From Pycnopodia helianthoides (lineage: Eukaryota > Echinodermata > Asteroidea > Forcipulatida > Asteriidae): a stretch of DNA of 64,000 bases. Of this stretch, positions 1 through 14,500 are shown one piece after another. The notes beneath the pieces were generated by a model, which made no database searches, was not told the DNA's origin, and saw only the letters and a list, made by a program, of their open reading frames with translations. The stretch spans positions 2,705,538 through 2,769,537 of the forward strand of contig CM063254.1 in the NCBI GenBank assembly GCA_032158295.1. Reading direction: 5' to 3'. Position numbers and translations under genes: made by a program. The stretch's first letter is position 1. Each line of letters starts with the position of its first letter.

Positions 1-806
1 GATATAAAGATCGGACTCAAAGTCAACATTTGAAAATTAGGCCTATTTGTTTCTGCTCAAGATATTACACAGAGAAGTATAGACATTCAATTGGAAAACA
101 CAAGACCGTCAATCTGGTCCGGTCATGAGTTTACTGGCCCGACACTAATATCACTGTCCTCAGACCTGCGCTCCAGTGTATAAAGCTTACTGGTACCAGC
201 TGGCACTTAACTAGCACTGAATCATCTAGAAAAAAAAAACACTTCGATGTACAATGTATGAGATGTCATTTGCATCCACCCTATGTTATAAGGCCATGCT
301 TGGCTGGATAAGTGTATAAAAAATACTAATAAAATGAAAACAAAATTGTTAATAAAAAACTATACAATAACACTTCCAGATTGAACTGTTTATGAGTACC
401 TTTACATATATGCCAGCATCTTTAACTATGTTACTATTGGTATAGTGTCCTAACCCAACTAACCTGTGCCACAAAATTCCACATGCGACTGTGGACACAA
501 GCCAGGGGGTTTCCTGGTAATACTTTTTTCAGCATAAGCCTGCATGTCGATCACATGTTAAAACAGGTTTGACTGGTTTCAGGTACTTGAAAAGAAAAGA
601 AAATACAACCGTTTGAAAAACTTAAAACGCGACGAATGCAAAGTGGTACCCTTTATTGTCATATGAGATTTTTCTTGAAATCCGAAGGATCGGAATGAAC
701 AACCTTTCCTGGGAAACAGAAAATGTAACCTGGCAGGGTTCTTGATCAGGTTGTGGAAGCACAGTGTCTAACTATTGGCTGTGTTTTGTACTTTCTTTCT
801 TGACAG

Positions 807-2511
807 GGTATATTTCCAAAGGGCTATGTCTTCATCAAGGAAGCTAGTGTGGAGTGCCATGGGTAAGAGGATTGGTTCACCTTGATTGGAAGGTTTTGGT
901 TTTATTTCACAAGGGGAGCTTAATCTCTGGGCATAGTTTCTGCTAACCATAGTTTCTGCCGAACAGTCTAGTGCACAGAACTCCAGCTCTAGTGTTGCCA
1001 AGAGTATGGTTTCGGGACCATGTCATAGCACTTGTGAGAAAGACACTCAAGTATAAATGCTTTTTCCTTCGGATGGGACAGGTCCAGTGTGTTGTGTAGT
1101 ACCCAGTGCGCTTAACGTTAAGAGATGGGGTTTGTCCCAGTGATTCTGGCATGGTTGGCTGCAAATTGCGTCACACTACCTTGTGAATCTTTACATAGAT
1201 CTGCAAACCTGTTAGAAATTGATGAACGCGTTGAGACGCCTTTTCTGTTAACTGCTATAAAACTGCAATTAACTGCTATAAAAGGACTGTGAATTCTTAC
1301 CATTTTACGCTTACAGGCTTAGCGCAAAATTTTTGAAAACGCAACAATTGAAAACGCACTTTTAAGTACGAGTGGCGCACAGAATCGGCCAGAGATTAAC
1401 CTTCTTTTGACCTCTAGCCGAGGCGGGCCCTACTCAAATGACGTCATGTGCATAAGGTCTATACACATACATGTACATGTATATTAATGTAACAGAAGCA
1501 GTCAGGTGGAAAAAGAGCCAACAAAAAGGAGTAGCAGAATAAAGTATGAAGAAGGACAAGATGAACAAAGAAAAATAATCTGGAAGGAGGGGGGTGGGTT
1601 CTGCTATTTTTTCCCAGTCTTTGGTTCAAAGTTTTATGACATTTTGCCGGCGGTTTAAATGGAGCCATCGTGTGTGTGTTTTTGCAACCAAACTGAGTCA
1701 GTAAGGAAATAATAGTCTGGTACCTGTTTTTGACATTGAACATTAGAACAGTGAGGGGTGTTATGAGCATCCATGAGGAATCTTGACAAGTTTAGCCCAG
1801 TTTGATTAAACCTTGTAGAGACCATGCGTTTATGCGTAATGTTGGCTACTTTTTTTAGCGTACTCTTTTCCTGTAAAAATTGCTGGAAAGATTAAACAGG
1901 AAGTTGGGTTATTTTCAAAATGTAAGGGTAAGTTATTCAAACATTGGAAATCATTAATAAATTCAGAACATGACCTTTTCTGTGACCCTTTTTTGCTAAA
2001 AATTAGTTGAGCAAGGCCTTGTTTGAATTGGTGGCTATGGCTATGGCTGTGGCTGTTGCTAAGGGTGTTGCTATGGACCTCCTATTCTCCAACACACGTT
2101 AGCGTGAGGATCAAGCTGCAGCCCAAGCTGCTAATTCTCACATGGCGTTAGTCGAGTTCAATAGGCATGCAACCTTTCAGCTGATTGCCTCTTTTTTACT
2201 TCTGAATTGTTTTAGTACCATAGAAAGCTGGAAAAAAACTGTACAAGGTTTTTCCCGCAAGGCAGTGCCCTCTCTTTTTTGAAATAATTTAATTGCATGA
2301 CTGGTTGAGTGGATAATTTTGGCGCGCAGTTTTGTGCAATCCGCTTGTGGCCGTAACGGGTAAAGGTTGCACATTGTTTTTTTAATATTTGATTGTATTG
2401 ATGTCAAATAGGGAAGGATGCGAGACAGTCACACCGAAGGAAACCCCCGTAGTCCATGAGTTAACCACGGTAATTCGAGAATGGGGAGTGCTGTGGAAAC
2501 AGCTCTATGTG
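807..2511 (+). CDS. DOCK1: DOCK1 exons 1-2 in window: end of SH3 domain and linker
   Basis: Exon 807-862 reads [18 protein letters not shown] plus two bases, the last strand of the SH3 domain (GIFP..Y is the typical SH3 ending). Exon 2412-2511 supplies the one base that completes a glycine and continues to [16 protein letters not shown], the start of the N-terminal helical region that packs against ELMO in DOCK1/2. The acceptors are tgacag and aaatag; the donors are gtaaga and gtacgt. The earlier SH3 exons were not found in 1-806 and must lie upstream. Confidence 0.88.
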
Positions 2512-5500
2512 GTACGTTGTATTTTGACGTTCTTAAGGTATCTGTTCATTCGAAGGGAAGTGGAGGATTGGTTTACTGTCTCAAAGACTGACTTGTGTGG
2601 TCAATGCATTTTATAGGAATATATTTTTCACCTTAAAGGTACATGGGTCGTAGATTGCTTTTGTCAATGTAATGCTGATTTATAGGTAACATTTATAAAG
2701 AAAGATACAATAAAAGTCAATTGTGAAAGTTTCAGCTGAATATGGTGTTCACGTGTTGAGAAAACGGCAAAAACACTGTCACAACGTAAAATTCCAGGTG
2801 TCAGTGGGTACCGATGGCATCTGTGGCCGAAGCGTTCCTGAACGGACACCTACCCTCAGAAATTTGAGAAACGATTGATGCACGAATCGTTTCTCAGATT
2901 AAAATGTTTTGGGGTGAAAAATTTTCCAAACCGTATTACCTTAAAGGGGATCCTTTCCCAAAATAGTTTATGTGCACAGCCACAATCATGGGTACACATT
3001 TTGTTTGTGTCCATTTTATGAACAACAGTTTGAAAACCAGTGATGTAACAGTTATCTCAATGTTGTTTATAAATTAATTAACCAGCGCTGTGTGAATGAA
3101 GAGTAGAAAGTACTTGAGTTTGTCGAAGACAAGATCTGCAAAGATTTACTCAATATTTATGTGTTGTTCATTTGGTGTCTTTGTAACAAAAAGTGTACCC
3201 ATAATTGTGGCTGTGCACTTATACTGTACAATCAACAGCTGCAGTGGTTTTTACCTACATGCAGTGGGTTTTAACATTTTTTTTTGAGTTCTTACCAATT
3301 TATGACCCTACCTTTATTGAGGAGTTACATGAAGTCTAAGAGGAGCTCCAAGGTCAACTTAGTTTTGGGATGCACTCATTTTACAAAAGATGGAGTCCTT
3401 ATGAAAATGGGAAAATAGACCTTTCTATTGCAACGTCACAGCCCGAGTTTTTGCCAACCGAGGTCGGAAAACTATGGAAAGCCATAAATGCAAAACAAAA
3501 ACAGATAGCCACAGTTTTTAACAATGTTACACAAACATTCAAAAATAGTGTTGAATTTGTTGGAAACAAAGCAGCTATTCATGAAAGGTACTTTACTTAA
3601 TTAAAAGTTTGCAGAAAATGTTGAATTTTGTTGAAACATCTGTTAACACGATTGAGTGTTCTGCTAACATTCGGCCTTCCATGCCAACCAGCGCGGTTTG
3701 TTGATCAACATTGGAAAGGTCTATAAGAATAAAGAAGTCTCTAACCTCGTGTTAAAACAGTGCAAAATGTCATTTTCTTTGATACTCTTCCAGAGCAAAA
3801 TTTGAAACATGATCACATTGGGTTATCAACAACAAATTGGTCTGTACAGTCGACAGAATGTCTTCAAAATTCAGAAATGATCGAAAACATTTACATTAAA
3901 AAATGTAGTGCCCCATGTTTTTGAATTGTGACATCGTGACAGTTGTTTGAATTGTGACATCGTGACAGTTGTTTGAATTGTGACATGTGGTGTGTCGTGG
4001 CCTAGTACGTAAGCACATTGGACTCAAGCTCTGGTGTTTCTGATCAGCAGAGTGTGGGTTCAAGTCCTGGTCAAGGCACTTGTGTCTTTGAGCAAGATCG
4101 ATACTATACCATAATTGCTTTGTCTTTCGGATGGGACATTAAGTCGTAGGGCCCATGTACTAGGATTGGTGGTGCACATAAAAGAACCCGGAACACTTAT
4201 CGTGGAAGAGTAGGGGTTAACTCCAGTGTTTCTGGTTCACATACATGACATAACAAGTGCACTTGGTTACAGGTTTCCTCAGCCTTGTAAGCTACAGTGA
4301 TTAAGTTCACTTATGAGGCCTGGCACCCCTGGATAAAGATATTGACAAAATAGGGAGACCGCCAACACAGGGCTAGATAGCTCAGTTTGTAGAGCGCCGG
4401 CTATTAATCTGGGGGTTGTTGGTTCATATCCAGCTCTAGTCAATTTTTCTTTGTTCAACCCCAAAGTAATAATAGTAATAATAATAATAATTAATCATCA
4501 GTACTTTTGCTTTGTATTTGTGTGATTTGTCTAGAAAATCAACCGGGAATTGTTTAACACCATTCATGAGATGATGTACGAGCTGATTGATAGTCAGAAA
4601 CAAATCGTCTCTGGTACTCTCCCTGTAGATGAACTCAAGGATCTTAAACAACAAGTCACCTCCAAGATCGACTGTGGCAACAGGTAATTGCTATCCTTTA
4701 TACTCAAATCGCTACAGCCTAATCAATAACATTCTACTATTTGTTGGATTTGAAACTTTGCATGGTGGAAATACAATCTAGTAAGGTTTGCAGTAACACC
4801 ATAGACATGACTAGGTTTTTAAACTCTGCATATTGGAGATACAGTCTAGCAAGGTGTTACTGTAACATGATGTACATGCGCAGGATTTGAAACTTTGCAT
4901 GTGGAGACAATCTAGTAAGGTTTGTAGTAACACCGTGTGCGTGAAAAATCTCTCTCTACGAGCTGTGGCTTTACATGGAGTTCTGTACTTTCACCCAGTT
5001 ACACTCTCCATAGATGTGATATAGTAAGGGGGCACACATTGCAGTTACTGGGTGAGAGTTCATCATTTCATGTACAGCCACTGGCCTGCTTTGACTATGA
5101 GGACACAGCCTCTTAATGGAATGACAGCGGGGTCATTGCCTCTGTTGCCCCCTGTTGCCCCATGCTTTTGTACTTGGTGCCCCTTCAAAATATTCTTGTA
5201 AATTTTCAGTTGCAAGTGCCCTATATAGAATGATAATGGCCTTGTCGGTTTATGTTGGGGTGTCTTTGCAGGGCTCTGGGTCTTGACCTTGTGATACGAG
5301 ATGAAGAGGGCGGTATACAGGATCCATTCTCAGTCAGCACGGTGGCGCTCTTCAGACAACACGAGACTGCAACGCAAAGAATAGGCCAACAGAACGAAAC
5401 AGTAAGAACAGATACATTAATACAAAAATTAGTATTTTAGAAGTCTGTTATAAGTTTGAAAGTTCATTTATTTGGAGAGATGATTTGTGCTTTGGGCCTT

Positions 5501-8500
5501 TTAATTTTGAGACCTGGGCCCAATTTCATAGAGCTGCTTAAGCACAAAAAGTAGCTAAGCACAACAAAATTATGCTTACTAGAATAAAGGTACCAACCAA
5601 AAACCATAGCAGATGTACCATCTGCGACTGGTATCCTGCTTATTTTTGCTAAGCAGAAAATGTTTAAGCAATAAGCAGCTCTATGACATCAGGCCCTGGG
5701 CCCAATGTCATTGTGCTGGTGAAGTAGAAAATTGTGCTTAACAATTTGAAATTTGGCCCTGAGATCAATTTTAAAGAGCTGCTTAAGTGCACAAAGTTAG
5801 CTACACGTTTAAAGCACAAACATTTTTTTTTTATTAAAATAAGGTTACCAGCCAAAGTACCATTCCACATTAACCAGCTGTGACTGTTTTACTGCTAGTT
5901 TTTGCTCAGCTGAAAATTGTCAAAAAAAACAAAATCTTCTGCTTAAAGGCAGGATATTCTTTTGGTAATTTGTCAAAGACTAGTATCCTCACTTGGTGTA
6001 TTCCCAACATATCCATAAGATAACAAACATGTGGAAAATGTGCTCTATTGGTCATCAAAGTTGCAAGAAAATAATGAAATAAAAAACACCCTTGCTGCAT
6101 AGAATTGTCTGCTTTCAAATGCCTGAGAAAAGCTTCATGTCTGAAGTCTTTCTCAGATTCAAATATTTTATTAGAAATTACTCTTTCTCAAAAACTACAT
6201 GACTTCAGAGGGAGTCGTTTCTCACAATGTTTTACACTATCAGCAGCTCTCAGGTGCTCCTTACCGAGTAAATTTTTGGTAATGTATTTCTTGAGTAATT
6301 ACCAAAAGCATATCACATCATAAATTTGGCCGGGGTATTCCATTAATTTTAGGGGAAGAGATCGAGATGTCCCATTATGACCTGTGTATGCATTTGATGT
6401 CATTTGTATTTAAATGTTATTTGTTTTTTCAATTTTTCTTTATTTTTCCCCATTAGCTCAATCTTGGCTTTCAGAAACATCCCAAATCAGTCAATGTCTA
6501 CTCGTACAATCTCTTTGTCAACTTGAAGAATGTCGTTTGTAGGATCGGGGAAGATTCGGACGTCTCATGAGCCTGTACGATGCCAAGGAACAAAAACACA
6601 TCAGGTAATTGGAAAACAGTCAACGCCATGTCGTGGATCTAGTGCACCGGACTCTTCTGGTGTCTGAATTATCAGAGTTGGGATTCGATTCCCACTTATG
6701 ACACTTGTGTCCTTGAGCAAGGCACTTAACCATAATTGCTTCTCTTAATCCAGGTGTACTAATTGGAATAAATGGGTTGAAATGGTTGAGGAACACTGAT
6801 TTTTCAGTGTGATTTAGGGAACAGTTTTACAAACGATGACGACGTTGTTTTGTTAACCAAGAAAACAAAGATAAAGTGTGTGTAATATTGCAGAATGAAA
6901 ATGTTTTCATTGACACTTTGTACATGTGGGTAAGAATGATAGGGGGAAGCAAAGCTTCTCTAATCCCTTGGGAACAGTGATACTTATTATTGAATAAATT
7001 GTAGAGCCTTATATCTAAAGGGAAAATGACGACTTTCTAAAACATTTTTCTTTCAGTGAAAGTTACGTGGCCAAGTGGAGTAGCAAAGGCATACCCAGAG
7101 ATATCAGTCTCTTGTACAGTCTTAAGACAATATTTACGGTAAGATTGGAACATTTTCTTTTAGTGTTTTTTGTCTTTCTTTGCCCCCCCCACCAATGCAT
7201 GACAAGCACTGGACATTTATACTGAATGCTTTCTGAGTCCAGCTGAGAAGTTCGGAAAGTCATTGATTCGAATCCCACCACAGGTGTGTATGGATGTTAT
7301 TGTGGGTGTCGTGGCCGAGTGCTTATGAGTTCCGAAATCAAGCTCTGTTTTTCTTTCAGCAGAGTTTGGGTTCGAGTCTAGGTCATGGCACTTCCTTGAG
7401 CAAGAAACTTTACTATACTTGCTTTGTCCTTCAGATGGGACATGAAACTGTATGTCCCATGCACTAGGATTTGTAGTGCACATTTAAAAAAAACAGAACA
7501 CTTATCATGGAAAAGTAGGGGGTTAACTGGGTGTATCTGTTTCACATAGCAAGTACCCTTGTTTACAGTTTTCTGAGGCGTGCGAGCTACAGTGATTAAG
7601 TTCACTTCTGGGACATTCTTAGTTTCATTACCAGAAATATCTAATAATTCTGTAGTACAGGCAGAGTATCCTACTGGTGAGTCATTGCGTCACACAGGGC
7701 GTATCTGCTGCAGGCCAACGGTTTTTGCTACTTCCAGCTCCAAAGCTCCGTACATTTGTTCATAATTTTTACCGAAAACTACCCATTTCATTGTTCAAAA
7801 GCATTTCTTATGACAGGAAAATTTTAATTTTGAAAAGACCTGGGGTCGATTTCACAAAGCACTAAGATTCATCGTAAGATGAGTTATCAGTATTACCATA
7901 GTGATTTGTATTGTGACATCACTCTTTGCTAAGCAACTGCGATGGATTTGCAGTTACGATCAGTCTGATCCCTTTGTGAAATCGAGCCCTGGTCTTTGGA
8001 GAACGTGAACAAAGCCAAGTTCAACTACTAAACTTTTCTTGCATAGATCATCAAAGAAAATAATGCATCTCCTATGGGTTTCTGTGGAGCCAGTTTGTGT
8101 ACAGTGGGCAACATGGCTTACAGTGGAATGCCGTCCCCCTTTAAACAGGATACAGTGCTTATCATGTTATGGGTCCGGGCAAAACTTAACTCATAGTGTT
8201 ATTTGCTTATTATGCAATAATTACATCAGCAAAACTATCGTAAAATGATTAATTTCACTTTGTGGTAGAATTGCAAAACTTCTAAGATTTGCAGAATGAG
8301 TTTCTCTTTTTGCGATAACAGGATCTCGGTGCTAAGGATCTACAGAGAGAGAAAGTCTTCCTGGTGTGTCAGATTATCAGAATAGGTAAGAAGCTCGCTC
8401 GACGAGGCTCTTAGATAGGTAAGAGCTAGCTGACCAGCTCTACTCGTTGGATGTGAACCAAGTGCATTTAGCCTAGAAACTGGACGTCAGTTCTACCTGT

Positions 8501-11500
8501 CTTGCTTATCCTTTGCTGTGTTACTGGCAAAGGTGTCTCGTACATGGGTGATAGTTTACTCAGTTAAGTAGATCATAAAGTCAGGTTACAGTCTAATGAA
8601 TGTTGCAAGTGGACGGAAGGCTTCCTACTCGTTGGATGTGACTCTATTACATTTAGCCTAGAAACGGTTCAGTTCTACCTGTCTTGCCTTATCCTTTGCT
8701 TTGTGTACTGGCAAAGGTGTCTGGTACATTAGGTGATGGTTTACTTCAGTTAAGTAGGTCATAAGTAGGTACAGTACAGTCGAATGGAATGTTGAAAGTG
8801 GACGGAGCTTCCTACTCGTTGGATGTAAACTCCAGTTTCATTTAGCCTAGAAACTGGGCTTCAGTTCTACCTGTCTTGCCTTATCCTTGCTTTGGTTATT
8901 GGCAAAGGTGTCTGGTACATAGGTGATGGTTTATTCATGAGTAGGTAAATAAAGCATGTACAGTTCAAATGGGTTGATAGTGATGAGCTTCCTACTCGGT
9001 GGATGTGAACTTGGTACATTTAGCCTACAAACTCGGCTCCACCTGTCCTCCGTTACTCTTAGTTGTAGTTACTGGCAAAGGTGTCTCGTACATTGGTGAT
9101 GGTTTTATTCAGGTCATCAGGGAATAAAGTTGGATACAATCAAATTGATTTACATGTAGCTTGAGTCACTGTATTGATATTGGAACAGAATGGTATTCTT
9201 TGTTTTGGCATTTGTCATTGTTTTTTATTACTTCTTAATTTAGTCATGTCTTTCTTTTGATATTTTAAAATCGCCCCCCCCCCCCAATTTTAATATAATT
9301 TTGAACCTAGAGTTTTATTACCTGTGGTTTTGCTTTGTTTTGTTTTATATACATATATAATTTCTTTTAAAAATGTTTTTGAATGAGGGCCCCAAATAAT
9401 AATTTGCAGCATTCTATATCGAGCTTTCTTTTTTATTTGAAAACAATCAAAAATCAGATCATAAAAGTTAAGAGACATGGCCAGGTGATCCCCTCTTAAC
9501 CCACTCAGAGTGGATAAACTGTCCCAGGTATTTATGAATGAGAAATAAAAAAAATGAACGAATGAATTGTTCCTTCGCTTCTCAGGGAGGATGGAGATGA
9601 AAGAGGGCGATAATAACAAGAAGTATACCACCGGGTTGAAGCGACCGTTTCGGTGTGTGTGCCATGGACATCAGCGATATCCTCTCGGGCAGAATAGAAA
9701 CTGACGAAGACAAACAACACTTCCTTCCATTTCAAGCGTAAGCAATCTGGTCTTGAAATCTCTGTACAAAACATTTTAAGAATGTCGGGTTGCCGTTTTT
9801 TGAGACACCATTAAGCAGAAGTAGGAACAGGTGAAAGGAAATTGTACTGTGAACCATTTCAAATTTTGTATCTGCAGAGGTTGGCCTGTGGACTTCCTTT
9901 CTATACTTCAGCCGGAGCAATTTTGCTGATTTAAACAAGAAAACAGTTGATGCTTTGTGGCGTGTCGTGGCCAAGTGGTCTAGTTCACCGGGCCCAAGCT
10001 CTGGTGTTGTCAGCAGCAGAGTGTGGGTTCGAATTCCGGTCATGACACTTGTGCCCTTGAGCAAGACACTTAACCATATTTCTTTGTAAAAAGTTGGGAA
10101 GTTTGTTAACAAAGGTTACATGGTCTAGAGCAGTTACATTTTCATATGTTTTTTTTTGAATAATTTTTATTTTCTTTGGTTGGCACAGGAGTACCGGTGA
10201 AGACTCTTTAGATAGCATTGTGCGCAAAGTGGTATCTGCAAGAGAGATCAACCACAAGGGACAGGGTATCTGGGTTGGACTCAAAATGATGCCTGGTGAT
10301 ATTAAACAGGTGGGTCACATCCGCTCTGTGCACAACCTTCTAAGGGACAGCTAAACTGAAATCATATTTCATTAAAAAAATGCACTTCGGTGAATTAGTT
10401 AGTATTTAAAACCCCAATATTTTAAAAGGGAGGGTATACCTTTGGTAATTACTCTAAAAATTGACGACCATAAAAACTTACTGGTTAAGATGCAGCTGTT
10501 TATAATGTATAACCTTTTGAGAAATGAATCCCTTCTACTCTAGGGAGTGTGGTTTCAGAGAAAGAGATTTAAAAACATTTCAATCTGAGAAGCGGTTTCA
10601 TGCACGAAAAGTTTCTCATATTGTGTATTCCAAGTACGTATTATTCTTAGACATAACTGCTCCCGATTTTTCGGCGATATCTCAAAAATGCTAACAACTT
10701 TTAAAATGAAATTTTCACAGGTTAGTTTTATAATATATTTCTACATTTATAAAGGATTAAAACAATTGAACGGTTTCAAAAAGGTATACCTTGTCTAATG
10801 AAGAAAAAGTAAAATTTCACAAATTATTTTTCTGTAGTTCAGTTTACATGAATTTTTTTTTTGCTAAGCCAGGTTAGCACCTTCAGGGAGCAACGCGGTG
10901 AGAGCGCTGTGTGGGTCTTATGACGTCATGTGCAAGGTGTCCATATCTGTAATGTGTTTTTTGGGGTTTGAATGTAGGTCTGGAAGGATTACCCTCACCT
11001 CATGGACAACAAGACGGCTATTGCAAAGAAGATGGGCTTTCCAGAGGTCATCATGCCAGGTCAGATACTTTCCAGAGTTTCTATTATATTTTGTGGACTT
11101 GGTTCTAAAAAAAAATAACCAAACACTACTAGTGAAACCTTGCAGTTATTAACCACAGCCCTGGCTTTGTGCGCCTGGCACACTCAAGTTTATTCCGGGT
11201 TGGCTAGACGTGGAGATTGCTAAAATTTGCTTCCCTTCATCCAGGAGGATAAATGGAAGGCTTTGAGTAGTATAGCATGAGCTAACTTCTACTCCATAGT
11301 CCCACTTGCCAGCAGGCAACCTCAGGTCCGACACTATATATTTCTCTCTATGATCACTCAGCACCAAAATGTTTGGACTTGGATAAGATTGGTCTAGAGC
11401 ATCAAACTCAAGTTCTGATGGCTGAGTCATCAGTGTGGGTTTGAACCCCGGTCTTGACACTTGTGTTCTTGGGCATGACACTTTACATTAATTGCTTTTC

Positions 11501-14500
11501 TTCACCCAGGAGTACAAGTGTAAATGGGTACCTGTGAGGATAGAGATTGTTCAGGTGAATGATTAGCAGCCTGTGCACCCATTTGGCTTCCGGTGCTGCA
11601 TACTCCAAAGGAGTTGAAATGGTTTCACGAATGCTTAAGGACCAATGAATCAGGGGGTAGTAATAATATTAAGGTGCTTTGATAACCATGTTTATTATAA
11701 TTAACTGGAAGTTCAGTAAGATTGATGTAGATCTGAGGTTCAGTTGGTGAAACGTTATGTTTGTTCCTTACTGCACATAGGTGATGTTCGCAACGATGTC
11801 TACGTAACACTAATGCATGGAGAGTTTGATCGGGGCAACAAACCCAAGGCCAGGAATGTAGAAGTATCCATGCAGGTCTGCACAAGTCAGGGCACATTAC
11901 TGGAGGTAACATTTCCCCCCACTATTTGCCAAAGAGGGGCTCTAAGGAGAAGTTCAGTTTTGTGATGCACTCATCTTCCAATAAATAGAACGGAAATGAA
12001 AGTGGGAAAAAAAATTAAAATCTCTAACCTCATGATATTTGAAACATGATGTCATTGGATGTCATCAACAAATTGGGTCTGTGCATTTCACACTGGAACT
12101 TGTTTGTTAGGTCAAATTTAATGCCGTTTTGATTAAGTATCATGGAAAATTCAGGAATGAACTAAAACTTCCCTGTACAATAATGTAATGACCCAAGGAC
12201 TCTATCTCTTGAAAAATGAGAGCATCACTAAACTGACCGTAGAGCCCCTCTTTTGTTAAACTGATCTGTTAAGCTCCGCCTACCATAGCAACTGCACCCA
12301 TACGGCATGTGCATTAACAAGTTGACAAGAGTGATCCACGCGTCACACCAAATACATAAAGCAGCAAACCAAATAGGGTAGCAGTTTGTCGGTCATTACA
12401 GGATTTTAATGTCAAGTAATAAATCACCGACGGGGTAAATTTAATTCAAGTTTGGGTGAACGCAGAAAATTGACTAGAATGGGATTCGAATCTGGGACCA
12501 CCGGATTAACGTGCCGGCGCTCTGCCAACTGAGCTACCAAGCCGTATGATGGCGGTCTCCCTATTTTGTCAATCTCTTTGGTTTTAATGTGTCAGACTTC
12601 TGGATGTGTAGTTGCAGTTGTGATTGGTTGATTTACCAAGGGGCGAAGTGGATTGGTACAAACCAGATCAACAGTTATATGCTGTTTTCAACAAAAATAA
12701 TATCAACACATTATTTCACTGATAGGTGTCTTGAGTACAAGATAACTGAACTTGTTGATATACATGTACCATTGCTTTCAAAGACTTGCTTGAACGAAAA
12801 TGGCAACAAGTGAGCTTTGCTGAAATTCATTTACAATGTTTTAAATCCACAAGAAATTGAGTTTACTTGAGAGTAGACAGATGTTAATTGCAAACAAAAA
12901 ATCCAATCTTTTTTGAACACCCTCTTCCCTTTCTTTTTTAGAAAGATCCGCGAAAAGCCTTCTTACATTGTCACTCTTGTGACGTCATTTGTTGGAGCTC
13001 CCTTTTGTATAGCCGCTTTGTTGCAATACCAAAGCAACATCCCACATATGAAGTCAAAACATTGTCATTTGACGTACGCTGTCACAACGTATGCAACTTT
13101 TGATAGTATAAAGCATTTTGAGAAATATTTCAATTCAAAATAATGTCAGTTTGTATCCCCAAAAATTTGAATCTGAGGAACATTTCTGTCAGAATTGTTT
13201 CTCAGATCGTGTGTTCCTATTAGAGATTATTCTCTATGCGTGGACATATTCGCTGGGGATTTTGGCAATATTTCAAAAACGCGACCACCTTTTGAAATGA
13301 AATTTTCACAGGTTAGTTTTTATTGTATATATCTACATTTATATAGGATTAAAATAATCAAACGGTCCCAAAAACCAAAGGTATACTTTGCCTTTAAACA
13401 GTATTTCCGTTAAAAACTTGTTTTGTTCAAGTAGCTGTTTAACACTGTGTTACATTTGCTCTTGTGTTCAGGATGTGATCCACACGGCTGCCGGGGAGCC
13501 ACCAGGGAGTTCCTACCAATCTGTTGTCTACTATCAGGTTAAATCACCCAAGTTCTGTGAGACTGTCAAGGTAGGTGTAGCTTTGATGTACGTAGGGGTG
13601 GAGTGCTGCACTCTATTGGTGATCACCTTTTTTTCTGGGTAACTCTAAACAAGTGTAATGCATATTTTCACAGGTCAGAGGGCCCTCACCTAGAGGGTAG
13701 TTTAAGGCCAAACTAAAAACTATTGTTTTAAAGAGGTATAATAGTATTAATACTGAGTTTCAAAGCGCTCAGTATCTTTCCTTCAAGGTATGCGGAGATA
13801 CGTTTTTAAGTATGAGACCTGTTCCTTTACATAGCACCATGTAATGGTTTACAAGGTGCTGTGGCGCATAATGCAGCCGATCAAACCAGGAACACCGGGG
13901 CAAACTCCTTCTCTTTACGATAAGTGCACTGGGTTCTTTTACATGCATAACTCAACACACAGGACCTACGGCTTTACGTCCCATCCGAAGGACGCAGCAA
14001 TAATGGTTAAGTGTCCTGCTTAAGGACACAAGTGTCACGACCGAGACTCGAACCCACACTATGCTGAACAGAAACACCAGAGCTTGAGAGCCACGACCCT
14101 TTATGCACATTTTCAGCTGATTTCCTTGTTTTGGGGGTTTCTCGGCTTTGCCATTGTATATTGGAAAAAACACAAAGTCTTGTTGTGCCTGGCATTTTCC
14201 TTTTTTTCCTCGACAAACTGCTTGTCTCAATGTTAGTTGGTTTGAATAGTATAGCACGAGCTAACCTGGTTTCCAGGCCTAGGAAATAGGGCTAGGTGTT
14301 GCAAACTGCTTACCAACCAGAAGAACCTACATTTATGGTACAACTGCAAACAATATTTAATGGCCTGATGGTTTGACCCTTGCAGAGTCTTTCTCAAAGG
14401 CAAACAAAAATATGAATAAAAACATTTTTTTAGCTTTCAAAAAAGATTCTGCTAGTTTCCAAAACGTCAGGCCATTAACTAATTTTTTTGCAGGCACTTT

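Noticed and set aside
1..806. Search for the first SH3 exons of DOCK1
   Set aside because: No segment with the expected AFYNY...EGWYRG-type sequence and splice sites was seen; the missing exons are assumed to be upstream.
4371..4460. Possible genuine tRNA gene
   Set aside because: The A and B boxes are present, but the acceptor stem does not pair and the same sequence with the same tail recurs elsewhere, so it is a SINE head.
9290..10284. Minus-strand open frames of 80-126 codons
   Set aside because: They cross DOCK1 exons 8 and 9 and a SINE on the opposite strand, and share no domain features.
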